Source: Candidatus Dormiibacterota bacterium (GTDB lineage: Bacteria > Chloroflexota > Dormibacteria > Aeolococcales > Aeolococcaceae). From it: a stretch of 25,452 nucleotides of DNA. Each line of letters starts with the position of its first letter. Position 1 is the stretch's first letter. The DNA is taken from NCBI GenBank assembly GCA_003170875.1, contig PMYJ01000129.1, positions 1 to 25,452 of the forward strand. Direction: 5' to 3'. The translations under genes and the position numbers were made by a program. Below the pieces are notes generated by a model. It ran no database searches. It had not been told where the DNA came from and was given only the letters and a program-made list of their open reading frames with translations. Positions 13,327 through 21,704 of this stretch are shown piece after piece.

Positions 13327-14064
13327 TCAGACCGGCGGCCTGGGGACCGCCACGACCCGGGGCTCCTGGGAGCCCTCCTCACGCTCCAGCTGGACCAGTC
13401 CCAGACGCAGCGCCTTGGTCACCGCCTCCAGCTTGGAGTGGGTCGCCAGCTTGGAGTTGATCCGGGAGAGCTTGTTGCGCAGGGTCGCGTGGCTCATGAA
13501 GAGCTGCTGCTCGATGGACGCGTTGTCCCACCCCTGGGCGAGGAGCTGGAGCACCTCCAGCTCCCGCGGGCTGAGATCGTCGCCATAGCCCTGGCGGGCC
13601 GCGGCGGTGGGCGCGATGAGCTTGGCGACCATGGCCGGGGAGATCGCGACGTTGCCCACCATGGCTCCGCGGATGGCGCTCGGCAGGTGGTCGAGGCTCT
13701 CCGACTTGCTGATGAATCCGCTGCAGCCGGCCACCAGGGCCTCGTCCAGGACCTGTCGATCCTCGACTGCACTGACCACGATGACCCGCGTCCGAGGGTG
13801 CTCCTCGCGGATGTAGCGGGCCGCCATGATGCCGTCGCCGTCGGGCAGGTGGTAGTCCATGAGAACCACGTCGACGTGTTTGCGCCGGAGGAACTCACGG
13901 GCGTCGTCGAGGCGCTGGGAGATGCCGTCCACCCGCATGTCGGACTCGTCGCGGAGCGCCCGGGCCAGGGCCTCGGCAAACATCTGGTGGTCCTCGACGA
14001 TCAGGACCCGGATCAGCGGGCTGGACGAGAGCGTGAGCTCGGGAGCCGTATCGAAGTCGGGCAT
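13327..14064 (-). CDS. NarL/LuxR-type response regulator
   Basis: 245 residues. The receiver domain starts LIRVLIVEDHQMF, has the phosphoacceptor Asp in VVLMDYHLPDGDG and the conserved Lys in FISKSESL. The C-terminal GerE helix-turn-helix begins LSPRELEVLQLLAQG and continues through SHATLRNKLSRINSKL. ATG 14064 gives the family length of about 215-245 residues; the frame is open to 14181, but that extension is unlike a receiver. It is followed 29 bases later by its likely partner kinase. The MFS gene 120 bases upstream on the same strand is a likely target or operon mate. Confidence 0.92.
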   Translation of the reverse strand: MPDFDTAPELTLSSSPLIRVLIVEDHQMFAEALARALRDESDMRVDGISQRLDDAREFLRRKHVDVVLMDYHLPDGDGIMAARYIREEHPRTRVIVVSAVEDRQVLDEALVAGCSGFISKSESLDHLPSAIRGAMVGNVAISPAMVAKLIAPTAAARQGYGDDLSPRELEVLQLLAQGWDNASIEQQLFMSHATLRNKLSRINSKLATHSKLEAVTKALRLGLVQLEREEGSQEPRVVAVPRPPV

Positions 14065-14184
14065 AGCAGCAAGCAGAGAATATGACTCATCGGAGCGGAA
14101 GAGGCGAGCCGCGGCCCACAGCGTGCGTCGCGTCGATGCCTCGCCATCGGTGCGGGCTCTCACCCCGATCAGATGTTGCACGGC

Positions 14185-15510
14185 TCAGCTGCCCTGCGGG
14201 GCTGCGGTGCCGGCGCGCACTCCCTCCGGATCCGGGTGCTGGTCGCAGGATTGGGGACGGCCGATGAGGACGGCCAGGGTCGCTCGGCGCGGCCGGAGCC
14301 AGCCGGCGACGAGCACTACGCTCCCCCCAGCCCAGGCCAGCAGGAGGGTTGGCATCCAGCCGAGCCGAGGCGCCACGGCCGCGGCGAGCAGACCGCCCGC
14401 CAGCATCCCGGCGTAGCCGAAGAGCCACACCGCGCCACTCGCCTGGCCGAGCCGGTGCGACGAGACGATGCGCGCCATCTCGGTCATGGCCAGGATCTCG
14501 TAGGGGGCCGACGCCAGGCCGCTCAGCCCTGCAAGCCCGACGTCGAGCCACGCCGAGCCGACCAGCGCGAAGGCTCCGAGCGGGACCAGCTCGCCGAGGG
14601 TCAGCAGGGCCATCGTCCGCGATCCCAGCCCCCGATGCCGGGTCCGGAGGAGCGCCACGGCGCCGAGCACGTTGCCGGCCCCGATCGCCGCGTACACCCA
14701 GCCTGCTGCCGCCGCACTGCCGAAGCGCTGCTGCGCCGCCGCGGGAAGGACCGCCTGGAGACAGGTGACGGTGGCGAAGATGCCGAGCTGGGCGAGGGCG
14801 AGCTGGCGCAGGAAGGGTCGCTGCATCACCAGCCCGATCCCGGCCCAGGGGCCCGCCCCACCCTCTTCCTCTTCCGTCACGGTGGCACGGCCGAGGCGGG
14901 GCAGGCCCGCGAGGAGGGCGGCCAGGACCAGGAAGGTGAGGGCGTCGGCCGCCACCAGCCAGGTGGCCGAGCCCGTCCCGAGGAGGCCGAGCAGTCCGGC
15001 GGCGATCCCGGGACCGACGACGAGGGCCGCCGAGTCCACGGTGCCGACCGCGGCGTTGAGCCGGGCCACGCCCGCCGCCGGCACGAGCCGCGGGATCGCC
15101 GCCTGGCCGGCGGGCTGAGCGGCCCCGCCGGCGGCCTGGGTGAGAGCCAGGAGCGCGAGCACCAGCGGGACCGCGTCGGCGTGGAGTGCCACCGCCAGAG
15201 CGCCGGTGATGCAGGCCCTGGAGACGTTGAGGACGACCAGGGTCGGCACGGGGCCGAAGCGGTCTGCGAGGTGCCCGCCGGCCAGTGCCCCCACCGGCCG
15301 CGGTGCCACCCGGAAGAGGATCGCCAGGGCGGGGGCGGCGAGGCTGCGGGTGAGGGTGTAGAGGGCGACGGCGACCGCGACTGTGGTGAGCCAGTCGCCG
15401 CAGTTGGAGACTGCACGGCCGGCCACGAAACGGGTGGCCGCTCCGGGCCGCATCAGGGGCCTGCCGGCCGGACGCTCCGGCCGCGCGGCGGGCACATTCG
15501 ACATCTGCAT
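14185..15510 (-). CDS. MFS transporter, drug/siderophore-exporter type
   Basis: 441 residues with about 12 hydrophobic segments. The MFS loop 2-3 motif is recognisable in GALAGGHLADRFGP (about 74-87). Overall layout (a short N-terminus, then RFVAGRAVSNCGDWLTTVAVAVAL) matches the MFS_3-type exporters related to EntS and macrolide efflux proteins. A proton-driven efflux role is inferred from the family; no substrate can be named. Several Met codons lie near the start (15510, 15504), none with a strong ribosome-binding site. Two strong hairpins lie upstream in its leader. It precedes the response regulator and kinase on the same strand. Confidence 0.85.
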   Translation of the reverse strand: MQMSNVPAARPERPAGRPLMRPGAATRFVAGRAVSNCGDWLTTVAVAVALYTLTRSLAAPALAILFRVAPRPVGALAGGHLADRFGPVPTLVVLNVSRACITGALAVALHADAVPLVLALLALTQAAGGAAQPAGQAAIPRLVPAAGVARLNAAVGTVDSAALVVGPGIAAGLLGLLGTGSATWLVAADALTFLVLAALLAGLPRLGRATVTEEEEGGAGPWAGIGLVMQRPFLRQLALAQLGIFATVTCLQAVLPAAAQQRFGSAAAAGWVYAAIGAGNVLGAVALLRTRHRGLGSRTMALLTLGELVPLGAFALVGSAWLDVGLAGLSGLASAPYEILAMTEMARIVSSHRLGQASGAVWLFGYAGMLAGGLLAAAVAPRLGWMPTLLLAWAGGSVVLVAGWLRPRRATLAVLIGRPQSCDQHPDPEGVRAGTAAPQGS

Positions 15511-15540
15511 CTTGGTCCGTGTCGTTACCGGTCGCCCGTT

Positions 15541-15570
15541 CCGGGCCCGACCCTATCGGTCGAGGCCCGG
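15541..15570 (-). promoter_or_regulatory. leader hairpin upstream of the MFS gene
   Basis: CCGGGCC (15541-15547) pairs with GGCCCGG (15564-15570). Inside it, GACC pairs with GGTC around a short loop. It ends 31 bases from the MFS start, close enough to affect ribosome access or transcription elongation. Confidence 0.5.
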
Positions 15571-15597
15571 GCTCCCCGGTGCCGGTAAGGGGAAGAT

Positions 15598-15637
15598 GGG
15601 CGGGCGCCGGATGTAGGTCGCCCTGCGGCGCCCGCCC
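15598..15637 (-). promoter_or_regulatory. 12-bp perfect hairpin in the MFS leader
   Basis: GGGCGGGCGCCG (15598-15609) pairs perfectly with CGGCGCCCGCCC (15626-15637) around a 16-base loop. No T-run follows on either strand. It is either a terminator of transcripts entering from the minus-strand side or part of an attenuator together with the hairpin at 15541-15570. Confidence 0.55.
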
Positions 15638-16020
15638 GAAGGGGATGAGGAATCTCTGTGGATCAGTCCCAGCCGTTGAACACGTCGCATACCTCTTCTG
15701 GTTCTTGACACGCACCGGCCGGGTCCCTGTCGTGAACTCGCCTTTTGCGTGTGCGGCCTCTTCGGTCTGCGCCACTGATGTTCATTCCGGAGCGCGACAC
15801 GGCATAGACGCCGATGTCCCCAAGTAGGCGTGCGAATGCACCCGAATTTGCTGCCGTACGTCGGTGCACCGACTGCTGCCGGGGCGGAGGGATGCGCCTG
15901 TACTACCGCGGCAGACGCAAATGCACTACGACCAGGCTGTGTTCCCGGGCTGGACGGGGCGGGGAGGGCTGATCACCGGGCTGGACGCGGGGCGGATCCG
16001 CCGCGACCAGCCGGAAACCC

Positions 16021-18300
16021 TCAGCTCGACCTGAGCTCCGGGCTGCGCCTTCCCACCGACCGGGTGCCGGTCACCTCCAGCACGCCGGCCTCCGTGGGCC
16101 GGGCGAGCCACCATCCCTGCCCCAGCTCGGCGCCCAGGTCCCGGGTCTGGCGGGCCGCCAGCTCGTTCTCGATGCCCTCGGCGATGACGGCCGCCCCGCT
16201 CGCGCTTGCAAAGGAGACCACCGCCTTGATCGCTGCCCGCGACCCCGCGTGCGACGCGGTCATGGTCACGCTCCGCGCGATCTTGATGAACTCCGGGTTC
16301 GCGGCGGTGAGCAGCTCCAGGGTCGAGTGTCCGTCGCCCACGTCGTCGAGGGCGAAGCGCACCCCGTGGTCGCGGTAGCCGGCGAGGACCTGGCGCACCC
16401 GGGCGAGATCGGTGATGATCTCCCGCTCGGTGATCTCCAGCACCAGCTGCTCCGGGCGACCCCCGGCCGCCTCCAGGATGAGCAACAGCTGATCGGCACC
16501 GTGGACCGGGTCGAGCAGGGTCAGGGCGCTGACGTTGAGGAAGAGCGCCCAGTGCGGGAACTGACCCCAGGGGGCACCGGCGATGGCGAGCCTGCGGCAG
16601 AGCCAATCCAGGTCGCGCATCCGCCCGCTCCGCTGTGCCTCCGAGAAGAGGTCCTCGACGCTCTCCCCGGCCCGCATCTCGGGGGGACGGGCCAACGCCT
16701 CGTGACCGATGACCACCCCATTGTCCAGCCGGCAGATCGGCTGGTAGACGATCCGCAGGTCCCGATGGCGAATGGCGCGGTCGACCCGGGCGGCCCACTC
16801 CGAGCGGCGGGAGAGCCCCGGAACGAGGCCGATCGTGCCCCCCGAGACGCGGTCCCGTCCCGCCTCCTTGGCCCCGTAGAGGTGGGAGTCGGCGAGACGC
16901 GCCACCCCTCGAGGGTCGGCGCCGGGTTCACCGACCGCCCAGCCCACGCTGACCCGCGCCTGCCCGTGCGGGACGGAGGTGGCGCGCACGGCGTTGCGCA
17001 TCCGTTCCGCCGCCGCCGCGGTCTCGTCGGGGCCGGTGCCGACCAAGAGCGCGGCAAACTCGTCCCCCCCGACACGCGCCACCACGTCCCAGCCTCGAAG
17101 GCTGGAGCTGAGCGTCTGGCTGACGGCCCGGAGCATCGCGTCTCCCGCCTCATGGCCGAATTCGTCGTTGACGTGTTTGAGGCCGTCAACGTCGATGGCG
17201 CAGATGGCGAAGCGCTGCCGGGGGATGGTCTCCAGCAGCCGGTCGAACTCGCGCCGGTTGCGCAGCCCGGTGAGGGGGTCGGTGGCGGCGACCTCGGCCA
17301 GCCGGGCCATGCTCTCGCGGAGCGCCCCCTCAGTGCGCCGCCGCTCCAGGACGTGCCCGAGCTGGCGGCCGAAGTCGACCATGACCTCGACGGCCGCGGC
17401 CCGGAGAACCGCCGCGTCGGGGCCGAACAGGTCGATGACCCCGACCACGGAGTCGTCAACCAGGACCGGGAAGCCGGCACCGGCGGTCAGGCCCTGAGCC
17501 GCCGGAGCGTCGCGAAAGCCGGGGTCGGCCGCGAGGTCGGGGATGATCACCGGCGCCACGGCCGCCCAGACCCGCCCGGGCAGGTCGCTGCCGAGCCCAG
17601 GCTCGAGATCCCATCGCTCCCGGTGGAAGTCGCCCATCTCCGCCGCCGGGGCCCACCAGGCGCCGCGCCGGACGAGCACGCCCCGATCGCGGTCCAGCAG
17701 CCACGCCTCTCCACCCCACAGCCCCAGGGAGCGCACGACGGTCTCGAGGATGCGCGGAGCGCCCGCCTCGAAGGTGGCAGCGGTGTTGAGGATGCGGGTG
17801 AGCGCGACCTGCATGGCCCGCAGCTCGTCGGAGAGGCGCCTGGCGGTGACGTCGCGGACCAGGAGGACCACCCGCGGTCTCCTTCGCAACTGCACGGTCC
17901 GGGTCGCGATCTCGAGAGAGAGTGGGCGGCCGTCCTTGGCGACCATGCGCAGGGGGAAGCTCCGGCCGCCGGCGGCATCGGAGGCCGCGGTCAGGCGCGC
18001 CAGTACCGCCTCCCGCTCTCCGGGCGGGAGCAGGGGGGCGAGGGAATCCATGGCGAGCACCTCGTCCGGCGAGTACCCGGTGGTCGCGGCCCACGCGGCG
18101 TTGACCTGCACCGGGCGGCCCCGTTCCAGGACCACCAATCCCTGCCCGAGATCGCCCACGGCCTCGGCCAGCGACTCCCAGAAGCGCGCCTCGTCACCCG
18201 GCCGTGGGAGGGAGCGGCCCCACCCCCGGGCCCGGGCCAGCGCGGCCGTCAGCAGGCGCGCGGGGAGGTACCGCTCCGCGGTCGCGATCCGTCCCGACAA
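16021..18300 (-). CDS. PAS-GAF-GGDEF-EAL cyclic-di-GMP turnover protein
   Basis: 759 residues, soluble. Domains in order: PAS (about 42-155, with NAAWAATTGYSPDEVL), GAF (about 165-320), GGDEF (about 335-490) and EAL (about 500-745). The cyclase motif GGDEF is intact at 411-415, with a complete inhibitory I-site RGWD at 402-405. In the EAL domain, E534, N589, E622, D652-D653, K673, E708 and Q728 are present, so both activities look possible. The usual KxD is KIA (A675) and DDFG is DDVG. The protein may make or degrade c-di-GMP depending on PAS/GAF ligands. TTG 18300 is supported by GGAGG (18309-18313) eight bases upstream and a stop just before it. Confidence 0.92.
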   Translation of the reverse strand: MSGRIATAERYLPARLLTAALARARGWGRSLPRPGDEARFWESLAEAVGDLGQGLVVLERGRPVQVNAAWAATTGYSPDEVLAMDSLAPLLPPGEREAVLARLTAASDAAGGRSFPLRMVAKDGRPLSLEIATRTVQLRRRPRVVLLVRDVTARRLSDELRAMQVALTRILNTAATFEAGAPRILETVVRSLGLWGGEAWLLDRDRGVLVRRGAWWAPAAEMGDFHRERWDLEPGLGSDLPGRVWAAVAPVIIPDLAADPGFRDAPAAQGLTAGAGFPVLVDDSVVGVIDLFGPDAAVLRAAAVEVMVDFGRQLGHVLERRRTEGALRESMARLAEVAATDPLTGLRNRREFDRLLETIPRQRFAICAIDVDGLKHVNDEFGHEAGDAMLRAVSQTLSSSLRGWDVVARVGGDEFAALLVGTGPDETAAAAERMRNAVRATSVPHGQARVSVGWAVGEPGADPRGVARLADSHLYGAKEAGRDRVSGGTIGLVPGLSRRSEWAARVDRAIRHRDLRIVYQPICRLDNGVVIGHEALARPPEMRAGESVEDLFSEAQRSGRMRDLDWLCRRLAIAGAPWGQFPHWALFLNVSALTLLDPVHGADQLLLILEAAGGRPEQLVLEITEREIITDLARVRQVLAGYRDHGVRFALDDVGDGHSTLELLTAANPEFIKIARSVTMTASHAGSRAAIKAVVSFASASGAAVIAEGIENELAARQTRDLGAELGQGWWLARPTEAGVLEVTGTRSVGRRSPELRSS

Positions 18301-18468
18301 AGGTCATACCTCCGGCCACTCCAGCTCGAGCCCAGCCGCTCTCCGCCGCTCGTGACCAGTCCGTCCACCGATCGTATGGGCGTGGCGGGCCGCGGAGATG
18401 ACATCAGGGTGAATTCTCTGTGAAGCCGCCGTGTGTCGCCCACCTGCGACCCCCGCCATCGCTGTTAC

Positions 18469-18504
18469 GGCCGAAGGACCCTGCGTCACCCGGGTCATTC
18501 GGCC
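18469..18504 (-). terminator. hairpin downstream of the biotin operon
   Basis: GGCCGAA (18469-18475) pairs with TTCGGCC (18498-18504). After one mismatch GACCC (18477-18481) pairs with GGGTC (18492-18496). It lies 28 bases past the bioDA stop, and no T-run follows. Termination of the minus-strand operon is the simplest reading. Confidence 0.55.
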
Positions 18505-18531
18505 TGGTTCGTCACTCCGCCCCTCATCCGG

Positions 18532-20541
18532 TCACCCGGGGCCGCCGATCACCTCCGCGATCGCCCCGGTCACGGCCGAGACCAGGATCTCGGCCTCGGC
18601 GTCGGTCATGGTGAGGGGCGGGTTGAGGACCACGGTGTCGCCGAGGGGCCGGACGACCACCCCGCGGCGGCGCGCCGCCAGGGTCACCCTGCGGCCGGTC
18701 CGGAGCGCCGGGTCGAGGGGCGTCGCCCCCGCCCGGAGCTCGATGCCCGTCATCACCCCCCTGCTCCGGATCTCGAACACACCCGGCCGCGGTGCCACCC
18801 GCTCGGTCAGCAGGCTGGCGAGCGTGGTCGCCAGCCGCCGTGCCGATCCCAGGGTGTCCTCCTCCTCGAAGAGCCGGAGTGAGGCGCGGGCGACGGCGCA
18901 GGCCACCGGGTTGCCGGTGTAGGTGTGGCCGTAGTAGAGGGTGCGGTGCTCGGTGTGGGGAGCCGTGAAGCGGTCGAACAGCTCCTCGGTGGTGAGCACC
19001 GCGGAGAGCGGGAGGTAGCCGCCCGTCAGCCCCTTGCCCAGGCAGAGGATGTCGGGTGTCACCCCCGCGCCCGCCGACGCGAAGAGGTCGCCCGTCCTGC
19101 CGAACCCGGTCGCCACCTCGTCCGCGATCAAGAGGGCACCGTGCCGCCGGGCCAGGGCCGCCGCCTGCACCAGCCAGCTGTCCGAGTGGGTGAGCATCCC
19201 CGCGGCGGCCTGGACGCGCGGCTCGACGATCAGCGCGGCCACCTGGTCGCCCTCGCGGTCGAGGAGGTCAGAGAGCGCCCGGACCGACGCCGCCTCGTCG
19301 AGGTGGGGGCTGGGCACGACGCGGGCCGGGAAGAGGATGGGGTCGAGCCCGGTGTGGAACGGCTCGCTCCGACCCACGCTCACCGCGCCCGCGGTGTCGC
19401 CGTGGTACGCGTCGCCGAGGGCGACGAAGTGGGAGCGCTCGGGGTGGCCGGCGTGGCGCTGGGCCAGCAACGCGATGCGCAGCGCCGCCTCCACCGCGGC
19501 CGCACCCGCCTCGCAGTAGAAGACCCGGGTGAGCCCGGCAGGAGCGACGGCGGCGAGCTCCTCGGCGAGCAGGGCTCCCGGAGCGTGGGTCTGGCCCAGG
19601 AAGGTGCTGTGCGCGATCCGCCCCAGCTGCTCGCGCGCGGCCCGGTCCAGGGCGGGGTGCGCGTGGCCGTGGACCGTGCACCAGAGGCTGCTGATCCCGT
19701 CCAGATAGCGCCGCCCGCTCTCGTCGCGGAGCCAGCAGCCGTCCCCGGAGCGGATGACCAGGGGTGCCTCCTCTCGCCAGTCGCTGGTCTGGGTGAAGGG
19801 GTGCCAGACGTGGCGCCGATCGGCGGCGACCACCGCCTCGGTCGCGTCAGCCAGGGGCTCGGTGAGGGCCGAGAGGTCGAGCGCCCCGGCGGCCTCCGCC
19901 AGCGCGTCGACGTCGCTGGAGTCGCCGATGTGGGGCAGCACCCCGAGCACGGGGACCCCGCACTGGTCAGCGATCTGGGCGGCGTTCTCGGCGACGAAGG
20001 CCGCGTCTTCCTCGCCCATCGCCTCGACCAGCACCACCCCGATCACCCTCAACCCGGCGCCCAGCGCCGCCTCGACGGTGAGCGCGGTGTGGTTGATGGT
20101 CCCCAGCCCGGCGAGCGCCGCCACCACCACGCCGGCGTCGAGGCGGCGGAAGAGGTCGCGCACCGTCTGCCGGGGCGTGAGTGGCACCAGCAGCCCGCCC
20201 ACCCCCTCCACCAGGAGGAGGTCGCAGCCGGCGGCCATCGCCTCGATCGACCGGGCGAGAGTCTCGACGTCCAGCTCCTGTCCCTCCGCGGCGGCCGCGG
20301 CGAGCGGGGAACGGGGCAGCGCGAAGGTGGCGAGCACCGCCTCGGACGGCGGGGTGGCCATCACCCTTCCCAGCAGGACCGCGTCCTCGGCGTCGGTCCC
20401 CGGCGGGACGCCGGTCGCCACCGCCTTGACCGCCCGGCAGTCCACTCCACCCCGCCGCAGGGCGGCGCAGAGGGCGGCGGTGAGCACCGTCTTGCCCACG
20501 CCGGTCCCAGTTCCCGTGACCGCCACGATCCGGCCCGTCAC
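18532..20541 (-). CDS. fused dethiobiotin synthetase / DAPA aminotransferase (BioD-BioA)
   Basis: 669 residues, equal to a full BioD plus a full BioA. BioD (about 1-230) has the P-loop GTGTGVGKT (10-18), K39 and VEGVGGLLVPL (111-121); it closes the ureido ring of DAPA using CO2 and ATP. BioA (about 243-669) has HPFTQ (247-251), GDAYHGDT (376-383), IADEV (472-476), the PLP lysine K503 in LGKGLTGG, and YYGHTYTGNPVA; it aminates KAPA. The phosphate-binding loop reads CEAGAAAVE (343-351), where BioA usually has SDSGS-AVE. The GTG start overlaps the bioF stop by four bases (20538-20541). Fused BioD-BioA enzymes are best known from plants and fungi (order BIO3-BIO1). Confidence 0.92.
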   Translation of the reverse strand: MTGRIVAVTGTGTGVGKTVLTAALCAALRRGGVDCRAVKAVATGVPPGTDAEDAVLLGRVMATPPSEAVLATFALPRSPLAAAAAEGQELDVETLARSIEAMAAGCDLLLVEGVGGLLVPLTPRQTVRDLFRRLDAGVVVAALAGLGTINHTALTVEAALGAGLRVIGVVLVEAMGEEDAAFVAENAAQIADQCGVPVLGVLPHIGDSSDVDALAEAAGALDLSALTEPLADATEAVVAADRRHVWHPFTQTSDWREEAPLVIRSGDGCWLRDESGRRYLDGISSLWCTVHGHAHPALDRAAREQLGRIAHSTFLGQTHAPGALLAEELAAVAPAGLTRVFYCEAGAAAVEAALRIALLAQRHAGHPERSHFVALGDAYHGDTAGAVSVGRSEPFHTGLDPILFPARVVPSPHLDEAASVRALSDLLDREGDQVAALIVEPRVQAAAGMLTHSDSWLVQAAALARRHGALLIADEVATGFGRTGDLFASAGAGVTPDILCLGKGLTGGYLPLSAVLTTEELFDRFTAPHTEHRTLYYGHTYTGNPVACAVARASLRLFEEEDTLGSARRLATTLASLLTERVAPRPGVFEIRSRGVMTGIELRAGATPLDPALRTGRRVTLAARRRGVVVRPLGDTVVLNPPLTMTDAEAEILVSAVTGAIAEVIGGPG

Positions 20542-21704
20542 GAGGAGAGCAGCTCGGTCAGGGCGGCCGCGACGCCATCGATCTCGGCCTCGGAGTGGGC
20601 CGCGCTGGCCACCAGCCGCAGCCGGCTCGTCCCCGGCTCCACGGTCGGCGGGCGCAGCCCCTGGACCAGGTAGCCGCGCTCCCAGAGCGCCCGGTCCAGC
20701 TCCATGGTCCGGACCGGGTCGCCGGACAGGACGGCGACGATGGGGGAGGAGGGGTGGGCACCGGGGAGTGCCCGCTCGCCGAGCCGCAGCCGGAGCAGCC
20801 GGGCGCGCTCGTGGAGCCGGAGGACCAGCTCCGGCTCCGCCACCAGCACTCCCAGCGCCGCTCGCGCGGCGGCGACGGTGGGGTGGGGGGGCGCGGTCGA
20901 GAAGATGAGAGCCCGGCCGCGCTGGAGGAGCAGCCGGCGGACCGGCTCCGCCCCGCAGATGGCCGCGCCGGCCGCGCCCAGGGCCTTGGAGAAGGTGACC
21001 ATCCGCACCACGTGGTCGCCGGCCACCCCCAGCTCGGCGGCGAGCCCGCGCCCTCCCGGACCGGTCGTTCCCAGCGCGTGGGCCTCGTCGACGACCAGCC
21101 AGGCACCGTGGCGGCGGGCCAGCCGGTCGAGGGCGACCAGGTCGGCGGCGGCGCCGTCCATCGAGAAGACGGAATCGGTGACGATGATCGGGCGCCCCTC
21201 AGCGCCGCCCAGGCGGGCCTCCAGGTCGGTGCTGTCGAGGTGACGGTAGACGGCCACCCGCGAGCGCGACGCCCGGCAGCCGTCGATCAGCGAGGCATGG
21301 TTGCCCGCGTCACTCAGGATGGTCGCATCGGGGCCGCCGAGCGCCTCCAGGACGGCGACGTTGGCCGCGTAGCCGCTCGGCGCCACCGTGGTGGTCGCGG
21401 AACCGAGGAAGCCGGCGAGCGCCTCCTCCAGATCGGCGATGGCCCCGTGGCCGCCGGAGAGGTGGCGGGAACCGGTGGCTCCCACCCCCAGCTCCAGGGC
21501 GGCCCGCGCGGCCGCCTCGCGCACCGCGGGGTGAACGGAGAGGCCGAGGTAGTCATTGGAGCTGAAGACGACGACAGCCCTGCCGTCCACCTCGCAGCGG
21601 GAGCTGCTGCCCCCCTCGCGCCGGCGCAGGCGGCGGATCAGCCCCGCACGTTCGTCGGCGAGCAAGGTCTCCCCGGCCCAGTCGACGGGCCTGTTAGGCG
21701 GCAT
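20538..21704 (-). CDS. bioF: 8-amino-7-oxononanoate synthase (BioF)
   Basis: 388 residues of the PLP-dependent alpha-oxoamine synthase family, which condenses pimeloyl-ACP or pimeloyl-CoA with alanine to KAPA. Visible signatures are FSSNDYLGLSVHP (47-59), GATGSRHLSGGHG (75-87), DAGNHASLIDG (132-142), VVDEAHALGTTG (204-215) and the PLP lysine K240 in TFSKALG. Related family members such as Kbl share the fold, but the following BioDA gene fixes the role as BioF. The ATG lies inside the end of the deacetylase-like gene (11-base overlap, 21694-21704). The stop overlaps the bioDA start, so KAPA made here is passed to a tightly coupled enzyme. Confidence 0.93.
   Translation of the reverse strand: MPPNRPVDWAGETLLADERAGLIRRLRRREGGSSSRCEVDGRAVVVFSSNDYLGLSVHPAVREAAARAALELGVGATGSRHLSGGHGAIADLEEALAGFLGSATTTVAPSGYAANVAVLEALGGPDATILSDAGNHASLIDGCRASRSRVAVYRHLDSTDLEARLGGAEGRPIIVTDSVFSMDGAAADLVALDRLARRHGAWLVVDEAHALGTTGPGGRGLAAELGVAGDHVVRMVTFSKALGAAGAAICGAEPVRRLLLQRGRALIFSTAPPHPTVAAARAALGVLVAEPELVLRLHERARLLRLRLGERALPGAHPSSPIVAVLSGDPVRTMELDRALWERGYLVQGLRPPTVEPGTSRLRLVASAAHSEAEIDGVAAALTELLSS

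Larger units (their letters stand above)
15511..16020. other. 510-bp intergenic region without a convincing gene
   Basis: It contains two strong hairpins (15541-15570, 15598-15637) and a perfect 14-bp palindrome GTCGGTGCACCGAC at 15860-15873. It also has a TTGACA at 15705-15710 on the plus strand without a matching -10 box. The minus-strand frame 15663-15869 has a possible start ATG at 15785, but its composition is not persuasive. The region is less GC-rich around 15640-15850 than its neighbours. It separates the end of the GGDEF-EAL gene from the start of the MFS gene, both on the minus strand. Confidence 0.5.

Noticed and set aside
11822..13588. Long plus-strand open frame opposite the histidine kinase
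   Set aside because: It is the antisense of a clear kinase and regulator pair; the long openness is an effect of high GC at third codon positions.
15663..15785. Leader peptide for the MFS gene (starting at the ATG at 15785, minus strand)
   Set aside because: The ORF is close to the leader hairpins, but it is Arg/Asp-rich, lacks a good ribosome-binding site and has no stalling motif that can be recognised.
16249..18423. Plus-strand open frame of about 720 codons opposite the GGDEF-EAL gene
   Set aside because: Shadow of the minus-strand gene with recognisable domains; the composition is Gly/Pro/His/Asp-rich and has no family.
18925..20673. Plus-strand open frame opposite bioDA
   Set aside because: Antisense shadow of a well-recognised biotin gene.
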